Below are positions 46,991 to 56,881 of a DNA stretch of 64,000 bases, one piece after another (position 1 is the first letter of the stretch; every line of letters starts with the position of its first letter). A program made the translations under genes and the position numbers. The notes beneath the pieces are model-generated. The model was not told where the DNA came from and made no database searches. It saw only the letters and a list, made by a program, of their open reading frames with translations. Source of the stretch: Salticus scenicus (Eukaryota; Arthropoda; Arachnida; Araneae; Salticidae); the NCBI GenBank assembly GCA_963930645.1, contig OZ005648.1, forward strand, positions 201,314,480-201,378,479, read 5' to 3'.

Positions 46991-48274
46991 CGAGGGTTGC
47001 TATTTATATTTCTGGCCTACTAATGAAAAAACAAATATGTAGGATCGGAATTGGTTTTATTGTTTTTCAAAGTATTCTCCATGATGATCAATACACTTTT
47101 GCATGCGTTTGAACCAATTTTCAAAGCACTTTTTCCAGTCCGATTGAGGTAACTCCAAAATATGCGTTTTGAATGCATCAACCGCTTCTTCGGGGGTCGA
47201 AAATCGTTGTCCACGTAATTTATTTTTGATGTGTGGGAATAAGAAGAAGTCATTGGGTGCCAAATCAGGGCTGTACAGTGGATGACCCATCAGTTCGATC
47301 TTTCGCTCAGTCAGAAATGCATTTGTTTGAGTCGATGTGTGAGAGCTCGCATTGTCATGATGAATGATTCGCCTGTTCTTCTGCTTTTTTCGAATTTCTC
47401 CGATGACTTCTGGCAAACAAATGGTCGTGTACCATTCAGAATTGACCGTCCTGCGTTGCTCTAACGCCACTGTTGCCACATGACCGTTAATGCCGAAGAA
47501 ACAGGCAATCATTTGTTTCAATGTGCTTCTTCCTCGAACAACTTTTGTTGGTTTTGCCTCGCCTTGGAAGACCCATACAGTTGATTGCTGTTTTGTTTCC
47601 GGCTCATATGCATAGATCCATGATTCGTCACCTGTGTAGATGTTATACACAGCCTTTGATGTACCTTGAACGTATTTTTCCAACATTTCCTTGCACCAAT
47701 CGACACGAGCCTTTTTTTGAGCGTTTGTCAGATTATGCGGGATTTGAATAAATTTTTTTTACGTTCAAATGTTCATGCAATATTTTATTGATGCTAGTCA
47801 TACTAATGTCCAAAGACGCCTCAATCTCACGGTATGTCACATGACGATCTTGCTTTATCAGTTCACGCACAGCATCGATCTTTTCTGGCACAACAACGGA
47901 TTTTGGACGACCTGCACGGGATTCGTCCTGGATCGAACATCGACCACGATTAAATTCGTTATACCAATTTTTTACAGTGCTGTAGGATGGCGCTTTATCG
48001 CTGTATAAAGAATTAAGTTCATCGAAGCACTCTTGTCTTGACAATCCACGTCGAAAGTTATGAAAAATAATCGCACGAAAATTTTCACGATTCAATTCCA
48101 TTTTTTGAAAGAGAAGAACTTTTCAATTTACTGTCAACAACACAAATAAAGCTATAATGGTAAATCGTCTGCTGAATTTACGTTTAAAAATATCAAACTT
48201 TCGATTAAAATCGTCTGCGGTCGCCTAGCAACACTTACTGTTGCCAAGGCCAGAAATATAAATAGCAACCCTCG
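46991..48274 (-). mobile_element. Complete mariner transposon
   Basis: Perfect 28-bp terminal inverted repeats (46991-47018 and 48247-48274), beginning CGAGGGTTGCTATTTATATT. TA duplications at 46989-46990 and 48275-48276. The 1284-bp length and a single 1-kb transposase on the minus strand are typical of mariner. Inserted within the Helitron 46011-49278. Confidence 0.95.
47057..48101 (-). pseudogene. mariner transposase (DD34D) with one frameshift
   Basis: Cut-and-paste transposase. It starts at ATG 48101. The N-terminal part (122 codons) holds the paired helix-turn-helix DNA-binding region, including YSTVKNWYNEFNRGR, the linker DESRAGRPKS and VTYREIEASLDISMTSINKI. An 8-A run (T run at 47753-47760 on the plus strand) shifts the frame. 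The next frame reads IPHNLTNAQKKARVDWCKEM and continues with the catalytic core to the stop at 47057. Core motifs are TGDESW (Asp 1), HHDNASSHT (Asp 2) and YSPDLAPND (Asp 3), with 34 residues between the second and third Asp, the DD34D signature. Total length of about 348 codons is normal. Removing one base from the run would align both parts, so this is one copy with one lesion, or a homopolymer sequencing error. Confidence 0.93.
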
Positions 48275-49539
48275 TATAAATTAGCGTAGTGATTGGTATA
48301 TAAAAAAATAAATAAATACTATAGAAACATTACCGTGCTGCACAACTTTATTGAATCTCACCCTTGGCGGCTTTTGAATTTTTGTCACCATATTAGTGAT
48401 GATTTTTTTCTTTAATATAATTTCTTGTATAAAAGGAGGAATCGTATTTTGGAGATACTTTTATCAGATACCTTTTCGCTAATTTGTATGAATTCTTCAT
48501 ATTCTGTTTATATTTTTAATGGTTTTTAGCCAGAAAATAGTGCTTGAAATAAATTTTCTATTTTTAAAACTACATTTTTTCCCCCCTATAAAATTATCTA
48601 TTCAGAGAAAAATAGATCATTTATGTGACTACTATTTCGGTATAATTTCTTTAAATAGCTAGTTCTAAATTAAACGTCTCGGCGAAAAACATTCAATGCC
48701 AAAATTTAAAAATCGCCTAGTAGGATCTATAAATAAAACTGATAAAATAAATTCATAGTTCATAGAGTTTATTGTAGTAAAGAAACGCTACGCAGTCAAA
48801 TGTGACGTCATGGGCAGTTTTCTTTTCTTTTTTTTTCTCTATTTAATAACAACTTGACAGTAAAAATCTACAATAGTTAAAGAAAAAAAAAAAAAAAAAA
48901 ATAGAACAACATATAATAGTACCATAAACTATACTAACACTTTATCAATGTGTATAAAATTTTCAAAGTGATACTGAATGTAAACGTATTTTTTTTCCTG
49001 ACGGAAAAAAAAAAAAAAACTAACTCAAAATTTTTTTGGCAACAATTAAATTAAGGATAAATTTTCAATGACTGTTTTTGCAGCTATTATGAAGTTAATA
49101 TTTTCATATTTTAATTAATTAAAAGAAAACAAATCAAAAATTCGAAAATCGGGCTTTGAGGTGCGCAAGGACCCCCTCGGAGGGCACTTTCATGTCGAAA
49201 CACGTGACAGTCCGAGCTACCGTCTTTGCGCTACGCTGTCCACGCACACACAAACATTGTCTTATATATATATAAAGATTTTCTAATTTATTTTCCTCGT
49301 TTTAAGTAAACATACTTTTTTTTTTATTCTGTCAAAAAAAAAAAAAAAAAAAAATCAGCAACAATTAAATTATGGATAAAATTAATGGCTAAAATGGAAT
49401 GTTTGTGCATATTTCTTTTCTTTACCCAACCAAATATATTTTATTTTTCACAAAAAATAAATAAAAATTTCACTGAAGTATTTTGTTTTTCAGAAAAATG
49501 GGCCCTAAAAATTAAAACCTGGATCAAATTCTGATAATA

Positions 49540-49910
49540 CAAGATTTATACTACAATTATTATTTATTATTTAGCAACTATTTGAAATTTTTATAAAAAC
49601 AATTATTAATATCTTAATTAATATAAGCTTCTTATTGCTTATAAATGTATTTGTAAAAAAAAAAAAAAATAAATAAAAAATAAATACAGCATACAAATGA
49701 AGAGGATTCAACAAAGTCTGTAAGAAAAATGTCAAATTAATAAAAAAAATATATAAAACATAAAATAAAATTAATGTAAAGTCATTAATACTTCTATTTA
49801 GCAAATGATTTAAAGTAATCATGATATCTTTCAAGTTAATACTACAAGATTTATATTATTATTATTTTATTAATTTGCAACTATTTAAAATTATTATAAA
49901 TTATTATTAA
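49540..49910. repeat. Partial duplicate of the 44.8-kb exon boundary inside a local duplication
   Basis: Bases 49685-49804 match 44827-44944 (GCATACAAATGAAGAGGATT, CAACAAAGTCTGTAAGAAAA, CTTCTATTTAGCAA). On the minus strand this is the same splice acceptor and the first codons of the exon (TLLNPLHLYAV), after which similarity stops at an A/T-rich tract. It is flanked by a repeated pair, GATTTATACTACAATTATTA/AGCAACTATTTGAAATTTTT (49550-49590) and its diverged copy at 49847-49890. Confidence 0.6.
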
Positions 49911-49914
49911 TACA

Positions 49915-50217
49915 TCTATAATAATAAAAGAAGATGTCTGTCTGTACTTCTATATGTTCAGCCCCCATTGAATGTAGAAGTACAAAAATTGACATAGAGG
50001 TGCTCAAAAGGTTTCCGGAGAGGAGAGTGAGCTGCAGTTGCAACTGAGCAGGAATTTGCTACAGTGAGAATTTTCAAAGGTATTTTTGCACTATCAGTGA
50101 AAAAACTGTTGCAGGTTCTGAAACAGGCAGTAGGCATAGCAGGAGCCACCAAGCGGAAGTTTAGTATGATCAGATTTTTACAGGATCATGAACCAGCTGG
50201 TCACTAAATGTGGCTAG
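49915..50217 (+). mobile_element. Possible 303-bp Helitron-like element
   Basis: It begins A|TCTATAATAATAAAAGAAGA and ends AACCAGCTGGTCACTAAATG, then GCTAG|T, with CCAGCTGG as a short hairpin. Similar GGTCACTA words precede the CTAG ends of the other Helitrons here. An internal frame reads KKLLQVLKQAVGIAGATKRK and FSMIRFLQDHEPAGH before a stop, unassigned. Confidence 0.45.
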
Positions 50218-50360
50218 TTATTAATATAATTTTCTTTAAAAATGGCATTTTTCTTGTCTTTACAATTTTTATAATGACTGAACTTGAATAAATGCATCTT
50301 TAATTTATTAATTCTTTAATATAGAATGTTCTTAATTGCATACACTATATTTTAGGGCAG

Positions 50361-53300
50361 TAGGGCTGGACGATGTCAGGAATTTAATATCATGATATAT
50401 CGTCATCTTCATATCACGATATTCTGATATATCGATATCACGACAAATTCAAATAAAATATTATGCTTATTAAATCATTATAGTAATTATTAAATAAGCG
50501 ATTAAATAATTATAGTTAGTAAATAAGCAAAATTCTGCAAATTGACATATTTATTAAAATATAGGCAGAAAAATCCAGGAAATATTTTAACACGTTGACT
50601 GTCAAGCTACGAAATAACTCATAGTTAAACTACGAGTAAACTCATAGCTTGGTAAACAATTTAATAAAATTTTCTAATGAAAAATTGTTTAATGCAAAGA
50701 TCATTTAGTATACCAAATATAAACACTACTTTCTACAGGTGAACTATCAAAATCATTCGTTTCACTGTATGTACGTATAACAATACGGAGTCAATAGCTT
50801 CTTTGAAGTGTACTCACTAAATTTTAATGGATGGTGCACTTTCAAATGAGAAAGTAAATTTGTTGTACTCCCTCCTTTTGCACATAAATATTTTTTGCAG
50901 AGTTTACAAATTGCCACATCAGTGTTAATAACAGTACCATGCTCATTGGCAAGTATCCCAAAAGTAGATCAAACCAGACTTTTAGTCTTTGATTTAGATA
51001 CCAAATGATGATATTCCAAAGAATCAATAGTATGCCTCATTGTCATTTTAAAAATTGAAGATTTTAAAATAATAAATACCAAAAAAATAAGTATATATTT
51101 AAATATTGCTAATTTTAAAAGAATTTCAACAAAAATAGACCATAAATACTTATTGGTTTGTAGAAATTTTCGATCGTTTATCTAGTTTTAATATATTCAT
51201 TTATGATTCAGTCATTAATTAGAATCATAAATTATGTATATCACTAAAAAAATTTTTTTTTTTTTTTTAATAATACAGAACAAAGAATTCTGTTTATAAA
51301 TTGCATCTATAAAATAAATTTAGACAAGATTAATTAATTAACATAAAAAATATACCATTAATTACATTTAATTATATACATGTAAACTTTTTTTTTTTTA
51401 GAAGAAAAAAGAAAACTATTGCAGATACAAAATAATAGATTTTTTTTAATTTACTTTCTTTAATCTTTCTTTAACATTTATTGTAGCTCAATACTTATTA
51501 TTCATTAATATCGAAAAATCGGCAGTCTTCCCAACAATTCTAATAATCAAATTATGAGTTCAATTAAACAATAAAAATTTAACATGCTTGTTCCCTGCTC
51601 TCCCGTAATATTCAATCACGATCTCCGGCGATCGTCATTGTCAGTGATATGAGTAAACAAAGACAAAGAGTGTTTTCCCTTCTTGAGCGTTTATCGGCTA
51701 TTCTGCGCAAGCGTGATGTTTCTGATTATATTCATGAATATGGTCTGGCGCCGCTGTGAGTGAGTGAATGAATGTGAGTATGAGTTTATTCGAATAAGGA
51801 ATCAGAAATCAACTATATATGATTACGATGATAAAGCGTGTTGCCATTGCCGACTGGTTTCACTCATGAGTAGTGAGGATGATTGGGCACTTAGATATTT
51901 CGATTTCATTTATGAATGCGATATGGACATGATGTTGAGTTTTCAGTGAATATTGTGAAATAAATCTTGAATGATTGAAACGATGTTCAAGTGTGTGGCG
52001 CGTGACTATCGTTGGAAAAAAATTGATCAAAAAGGAAGTTTTTTTTTTTTTTTTTTTTTTTGCTATTTTAGGAAAGAGATTTGCTATAGGCTTGCTTTAT
52101 TAGAACAAATAAAAATATTTTAACCCTCAATTATATTTTTTCTTCAAAATATCAACAACAAAGAAAATTTGGATAAATATAAAATCCCACAAATCTTCTC
52201 TTTACTAGTGGTCAGAGCTTTCTTAAGCCGTTTTTTACTTTCTTCTATACTCAATACAAGAAAGTATTGGATTCTTATAAATTTTTAATTACGGTTTTCG
52301 ATGGATTTACACGTTTTGAGAGGTCCAGAACACAATTTTCCATTTTTAGAAAATGGGTGTGACAAAAATTTTGAGGTGAATATATCCACGGAACTACTGC
52401 ACCAAATTGAATATAAATTTATGATGTAAATGCACCTGAACATAAATTAGTGTTTATCTGCTTTTGGTACCGATTGGTCAACAGGTGGCGCTGCTATACA
52501 GTGATTTCCGCTGTTTCAGGAATTATAGCATGGAATTGCATATAAATTTATATGTAGATGCACCTTGATATATGTTAGTGCCTGTCAACTTTTGGTGTCA
52601 ACCGCCCAACAGGTGGTGCTGCTACACGGCGATTTCCGTAATTTCAGGGGAAGCTATATCTCAGTAATTACAGAACAGAATTGCATATAAATTTATATGC
52701 AGATGCACCTTGACATTTATTAGTTTCTGTCAACTTTTAATGCCAGTCGCTCTAAAGATGGCGCTGCTATACAGCGATATCCGCAATATAAGTGAAGGCT
52801 GTATCTCAGGTTTTGTTGCGTATAATCGAACTTGATATATGAAAAGGCCATTATGATGATACAATTTGGGTGCATATCTGTCGATAGGGGGCGCTGCTGT
52901 ACAGCAATATTCTACGAAAACGGGAAGGTTGTCATTCTAATAGCCATAACATAGTAGCTTTTTTATTTTTTTTCCCCTTTAAATCTAGTTTCTAAAAAAG
53001 TCCATTGAAGTTAGAATTGAAATTTCCCCCCAAAGTAATATATCTTTATTAAGGGCAATTTTAGCAGCAGGGTAATAAAAAAATTAATTGCCTCTAAAAC
53101 AGTGCTATATGATAACATATAAAATCATTATCATTGCACAACAAACCTAAATATTTTAACAATGAATTAAAATACATGTAGTAAGTTCTAATAAATGGAC
53201 ATCAAGAATATTATTATTATTATTATTATTTCCTCTTTTTAGCATTCCATAAACTGAAAATGTGGAACATAAATTAATAAGAAATTAATTCTACTTTTTT

Positions 53301-53653
53301 AGAACATTAGTAATTTTCTGTCAGTTTTGATTTTTTCATAAAACATCCAAATTTACAAAAAATGGATAAAAACAGTAACAACAAATAACAGAAAACAGTA
53401 ACCCTCCGCTCCTCTTAAAAAAAAAAACTGTTCTCCTCCCCATGAAATCTATGTATATAAAACTTCTTTTCATCTTTCATGAGTGCAATTTCTATTTTTA
53501 TTCATCCCGATTGTTAAGTAAAAGATGAAAATAAGAAATTATATTGTCTATACATAGCCGATATATCATGACATTTGGTTGATTGATATCGATTATCATG
53601 ATCTGTAGTAGATATCGATATTTGACGATATATCGATATATCATCCAGCTCTA
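50361..53653. mobile_element. 3.3-kb hAT-like element, TAGGGCTGGACGAT family
   Basis: The left end TAGGGCTGGACGAT and the right end ATATCATCCAGCTCTA are inverted repeats. Multiple GATATATCG/ATATCGATAT subterminal motifs lie within 100 bp of both ends. The 8-bp duplication is TAGGGCAG. It is the same family as 6727-12523 by termini, subterminal motifs and duplication length. No transposase frame. Internal tandem repeats at 52380-52920. Confidence 0.85.
52380..52920. repeat. Tandem repeats of about 140 bp, four units
   Basis: GAATTGCATATAAATTTATA, GATGCACCTTGA, TTAGTG.CTGTCAACTTTTGG, CAACAGGTGG.GCTGCTA, CAG.GATTTCCG recur at about 52400, 52535, 52675 and, more diverged, 52800-52910. The adjoining 52230-52330 has the ACTTTCTTCTATACTC and CACGTTTTGAGAGGTCCAGA words of the dispersed repeat at 37375-37625. 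Confidence 0.7.
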
Positions 53654-54463
53654 TAGGGCAGTACTTCTCAAACAGTGTGCCAGAGCATACCAGTACACCA
53701 TAGGGCATTCCAGGTGTACACTGTGATATTCCAGAGACATATATGTGTCTAGAAATAAAAGTAAATAATACGTACTCTTATACTGCTTCATAATGGGTCT
53801 TTTTGTCCATACATCACTATTATGTCAATGAACAGGTTTATTTCCCCAAAAAAAGTAGCCATTTATTACTGTTGTGTATAACATTTATTTTTAAATATTG
53901 AAAATGGATGTTGTGTGCATATTACCCATTTTTAAATACACCAAAATCAAATGCATAAGTTTATTAAAAAGAAATGTCATACTGAGCAATCTCACTCGGG
54001 AGCTGAAAAAAATATTAATTGAAAGTAAAAAAGCGAATATTGTGGCCTATTCATGGGGTAAAAAAAAAAAAAAAAAAGGGGGGGAAATTATTTTCAATGT
54101 CATGATAGTGCGAATTGGGATTTGTTACCTTGACCACAATTAGATTTTAAAAAAGTGGAAATTCTCTATTGAAGAATGACAATTTGCTTTTCAAATATTT
54201 AACTTAATTATAATAATAGCATATTTCTTGGAAATTTGCATAAAAGGCATCTAGGATTATCTGTAGGATCTTAAGTGTGCTGTGAATTTAAAAATTTGAG
54301 AACAACTGTTTTAGGGTGTAAAAGTATTGATAACATTCAGAGAAGGTACTCAGAATTTTCATTTATAAAGTAACAGTATATTCATCACATATTCAATTAC
54401 ATTTTCTTCTTTATATTATCATCTTCTTAGGATTAAAACTGATGAAAAAAAAAAAACAATTCA

Positions 54464-54620
54464 AATTAGGTTTCGGAAGAGTTTTGTATCATAATTAGTT
54501 CTGTGTGAGGGGGGCTACTGCCCCATACAGACACCCAAGGGGGTAGACCCCTCTCAACCCACGTTTCATTACTGCACCTACATTTATATAGAACTTAAAT
54601 CTGTTATTAAAATTAAAAGT
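54464..54620. repeat. Dispersed repeat (second copy of 36721-36845)
   Basis: Same block order as 36721-36845, with an additional CCCATACAGACACCCAAGGG segment. It lies 80 bp outside the Penelope-like dimer and is not part of its inverted repeat. Confidence 0.65.
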
Positions 54621-54781
54621 TCACTTAAAACTATTCAGACAACTTTCACACACAATATACATAGAAACTTATCAGTCTTGATCAAACTTTTCCAGCAACA
54701 AACTTATATTACTTGAAACATTCTATCCATGAAGCAATTAAATTAATAAAACAATTAAGATATATAACCTTTTACTTATCT

Positions 54782-56881
54782 TCACGTTACATCTTGGTAT
54801 ACTAGTTTCATCTGGGGCGCCCCAGCTTGGTCACTACCTTTGCTTTGGTGTTCGAAACTGTGGTCTTCTTGTTTTCTTGTTCTTTTAAAGACTTTTCGCC
54901 ATTGGCGGTTAAGGATAGCACCTTCGTTGCCATTACAACTGTCAGAATTAGCTAAAATTTCAATAGACTCCCTGATCGCTGCGTATCCGTGGTTATTATA
55001 GTTGGCCAACTTTTTTACTTCATCAAATTTGATATTAATTTCTTCGTTTTTGTTTACTTGGGTTAAAGCTGTGGTTAATTTACCTGTTTTTATATCGTGT
55101 TTATGTTCTTTAATGCGAGTTTTTATTTTTCTCTTTGTTTTTCCTATATAACATTTTTCTTTATTTTGTTCGTTATTGTATGGTATTTTATAAATTCCTG
55201 CAGTTTCTAATGGTTTAGTTTTATCCTTGTCACTTCTTATTAATTGAAAAACGTTAGGGTTAGGTTTTATGGGTATATTTATATTATGTTTTGCTGCAGT
55301 TTTCTTGATTTTACTAGATATTCCACGGTCATAAGGTATGGAGGTAGTATATTTAAGCTTTGGTTTTTGAAAATTATTGATTTCATTAAGAGTTTTTAAT
55401 CTTTTTCTAAATAATTTATCTATTAATTTATTAGAGTATCCTGCTTTTTGTGTGAATTGTTTTATATTTTTTATTTCATTTTTTAAAATTTTATTGTCTT
55501 TACAAATTACTATTGCCCGGTTGATATGGGATTGTATAGCATTAATCTTATATTTAAAAGGGGTTTTACTATTTTTATGGATTATTTCGTTACTGCTGTT
55601 AGGTTTTCTATAAACTTGTGTGGTTATTTTATTAGCATGGCGAATGATATTTACATCTAGAAAATTTAGCTGTTTATTGTTTTCTTCTTCTAAAGTGAAT
55701 TTAATATTTGGATCTATTTTATTTAAAATGTTTAAGATTTCTATGGGATCTGTTTTTTGGTCAATTACTGCAAAAACGTCATCAACAAAACGAAACCAAT
55801 AAAAAAATTTTTCTTTAAGTTTATTATCAAAATTATTTTCTATTGTACGTAATTTTAACTCAGCTAAAAAACCCGATATGGGAGACCCCATTGGGACTCC
55901 CTTGATCTGTTTGTAATATTTTTCATTAAAAGTGAAGTAATTTTCATTCAACAAAAAGTTGGTTGCTATGTTTAAAGTTTGGGCTATTGATGGGTTTGTA
56001 TAATGTTCATCTATTTTTTCTTTTATTAGTTCAGTAATATTTTTTATATCTATTGACGGATAAAGGTTAACTACATCAAAACTTACAAATTTAAAATTTT
56101 CCTGTATTTCAATATCATAAATTTTACTTATAAAATCTTCGGTGGAGTTTAGGCTATGCTGCGAGGGGGGAAGTAAGTTTTTATAAATTTCAGCCATATA
56201 TTTTTCTATTGTGTAAGTGGGTCCTTCGCTTTTGTTAACAACTGGTCTAATTTTGGGGGGGTTCTTGTGATCTTTATATCTGCCAAAAATTCTTGGTGTA
56301 TTTGGTGCAAAATTATTTATTGTAGGTGGTTTGTTATCAGGCCAGGTTCCTTCTTTTATTATTTTTTGTGTTTTTTCAACTATTTTGTTAATGGGGTCTT
56401 TTTTTATTTTTTCCGTACCTATTTCATTTATAGTTTCTTCCATTTTATCTATGTATTCCTGTCTATTTAATATTGCTATTTTTCTGGTTTTATCTGTTAA
56501 TGTACACGCTATTTTTTCATTTTTCTTTAGATTATTAAGTGTTTTAATGTCTTCTTGGTTAATTTTGTTGCTTTTTATAGTTTTGCTGATTTCTTGAATT
56601 GCTACGTTTCTAATGTCTATTTGGGCTTCTTCTGGAATATTTTCTATGGCTGATTCAATTTTTGCTATACTGTCTTTAATTTTGATAGGTTGGTCTAAAA
56701 TAAACTTTTGTCCCATTTTTAATAAGCTATCCTGATGGCTATTTAATTTTAGGTCTGATAAATTAATGTACGGGTAATCATTTTGAGTGAGGGGTTTAAT
56801 GTTATTTTTACGTATCCAATTGTACAATTTATTATTTTGCCTTTTTATAGTTGAATTTCTTTCTAATAGAAAGAAATTCAA
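54782..56881 (-). CDS. Penelope-like reverse transcriptase / GIY-YIG endonuclease, left copy
   Basis: A 699-codon uninterrupted frame. The enzyme copies element RNA into DNA at a cut made by its own nuclease. RT motifs: RYKDHKNPPKIRPVVN (about 201-216), FVSFDVVNLYPSID with the motif A Asp at 269, KGVPMGSPISG (328-338), FRFVDDVF with the catalytic DD at 367-368, and LNFLDVNI (405-412). The C-terminal GIY-YIG domain has GIYKIPY (562-568), CYIGKT (577-582), TRIKEHKHD (588-596) and the acidic NEGAILN end (652-658). The CxxC zinc motif often found before YIG is absent. The frame opens with TTG at the palindrome centre and has no ATG until codon 56, so the true N-terminus is missing. It overlaps the start of the right copy by 31 bases. 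A lineage with endonuclease (EN+) is clear; the subgroup is not. Confidence 0.92.
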   Translation of the reverse strand: MNFFLLERNSTIKRQNNKLYNWIRKNNIKPLTQNDYPYINLSDLKLNSHQDSLLKMGQKFILDQPIKIKDSIAKIESAIENIPEEAQIDIRNVAIQEISKTIKSNKINQEDIKTLNNLKKNEKIACTLTDKTRKIAILNRQEYIDKMEETINEIGTEKIKKDPINKIVEKTQKIIKEGTWPDNKPPTINNFAPNTPRIFGRYKDHKNPPKIRPVVNKSEGPTYTIEKYMAEIYKNLLPPSQHSLNSTEDFISKIYDIEIQENFKFVSFDVVNLYPSIDIKNITELIKEKIDEHYTNPSIAQTLNIATNFLLNENYFTFNEKYYKQIKGVPMGSPISGFLAELKLRTIENNFDNKLKEKFFYWFRFVDDVFAVIDQKTDPIEILNILNKIDPNIKFTLEEENNKQLNFLDVNIIRHANKITTQVYRKPNSSNEIIHKNSKTPFKYKINAIQSHINRAIVICKDNKILKNEIKNIKQFTQKAGYSNKLIDKLFRKRLKTLNEINNFQKPKLKYTTSIPYDRGISSKIKKTAAKHNINIPIKPNPNVFQLIRSDKDKTKPLETAGIYKIPYNNEQNKEKCYIGKTKRKIKTRIKEHKHDIKTGKLTTALTQVNKNEEINIKFDEVKKLANYNNHGYAAIRESIEILANSDSCNGNEGAILNRQWRKVFKRTRKQEDHSFEHQSKGSDQAGAPQMKLVYQDVT

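Larger units (their letters stand above)
46011..49278 (-). mobile_element. Non-autonomous Helitron, minus strand
   Basis: Read on the minus strand, the 5' end is A|TCTTTATATATATATAAGA (from 49278). The 3' end is GGTCACTA-type sequence near a hairpin-like GCAAAACGGGCAAAGCCTG and the terminal CTAG (46014-46011), followed by T. This gives the TC...CTAG structure between host A and T. Internal CTCAAAGCCCGATTTTCGAA and TTAATTGTTGCCAAAAAAAT are shared with 23930-24200. Length without the inserted mariner is about 1.98 kb, close to the 1.91-kb Helitron at 59389. No Rep/helicase frame. Confidence 0.65.
45914..49533. mobile_element. hAT-like element with 5-bp duplication, host of Helitron and mariner
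   Basis: The left end CAGGGGTCTATCCAGGT, then AAAATTGGGGCCC, pairs with the right end GGGCCC, AAAAATTAAAACCTGGATCA, CTG (ending 49533). ATAAT flanks both sides (45909-45913, 49534-49538). Without the Helitron at 46011-49278 the element is only about 350 bp. Confidence 0.7.
50358..54308. mobile_element. hAT-like element (about 650 bp) split by a second hAT 3 bp from its end
   Basis: The right part 53659-54308 begins CAGTACTTCTCAAACAGTG and ends TTTGAGAACAACTG, inverted repeats. Its CAG start is duplicated at 50358-50360. The outer 8-bp duplication TTTTAGGG is perfect (50350-50357, 54309-54316). The later insertion duplicated TAGGGCAG (50353-50360 and 53654-53661), which spans the outer element's own boundary and fixes the order of events. 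Confidence 0.85.

Noticed and set aside
49958..50152. Frame of 64 codons on the minus strand and an overlapping plus frame
   Set aside because: Both lie in the 303-bp Helitron-like segment, and neither shows a known domain.
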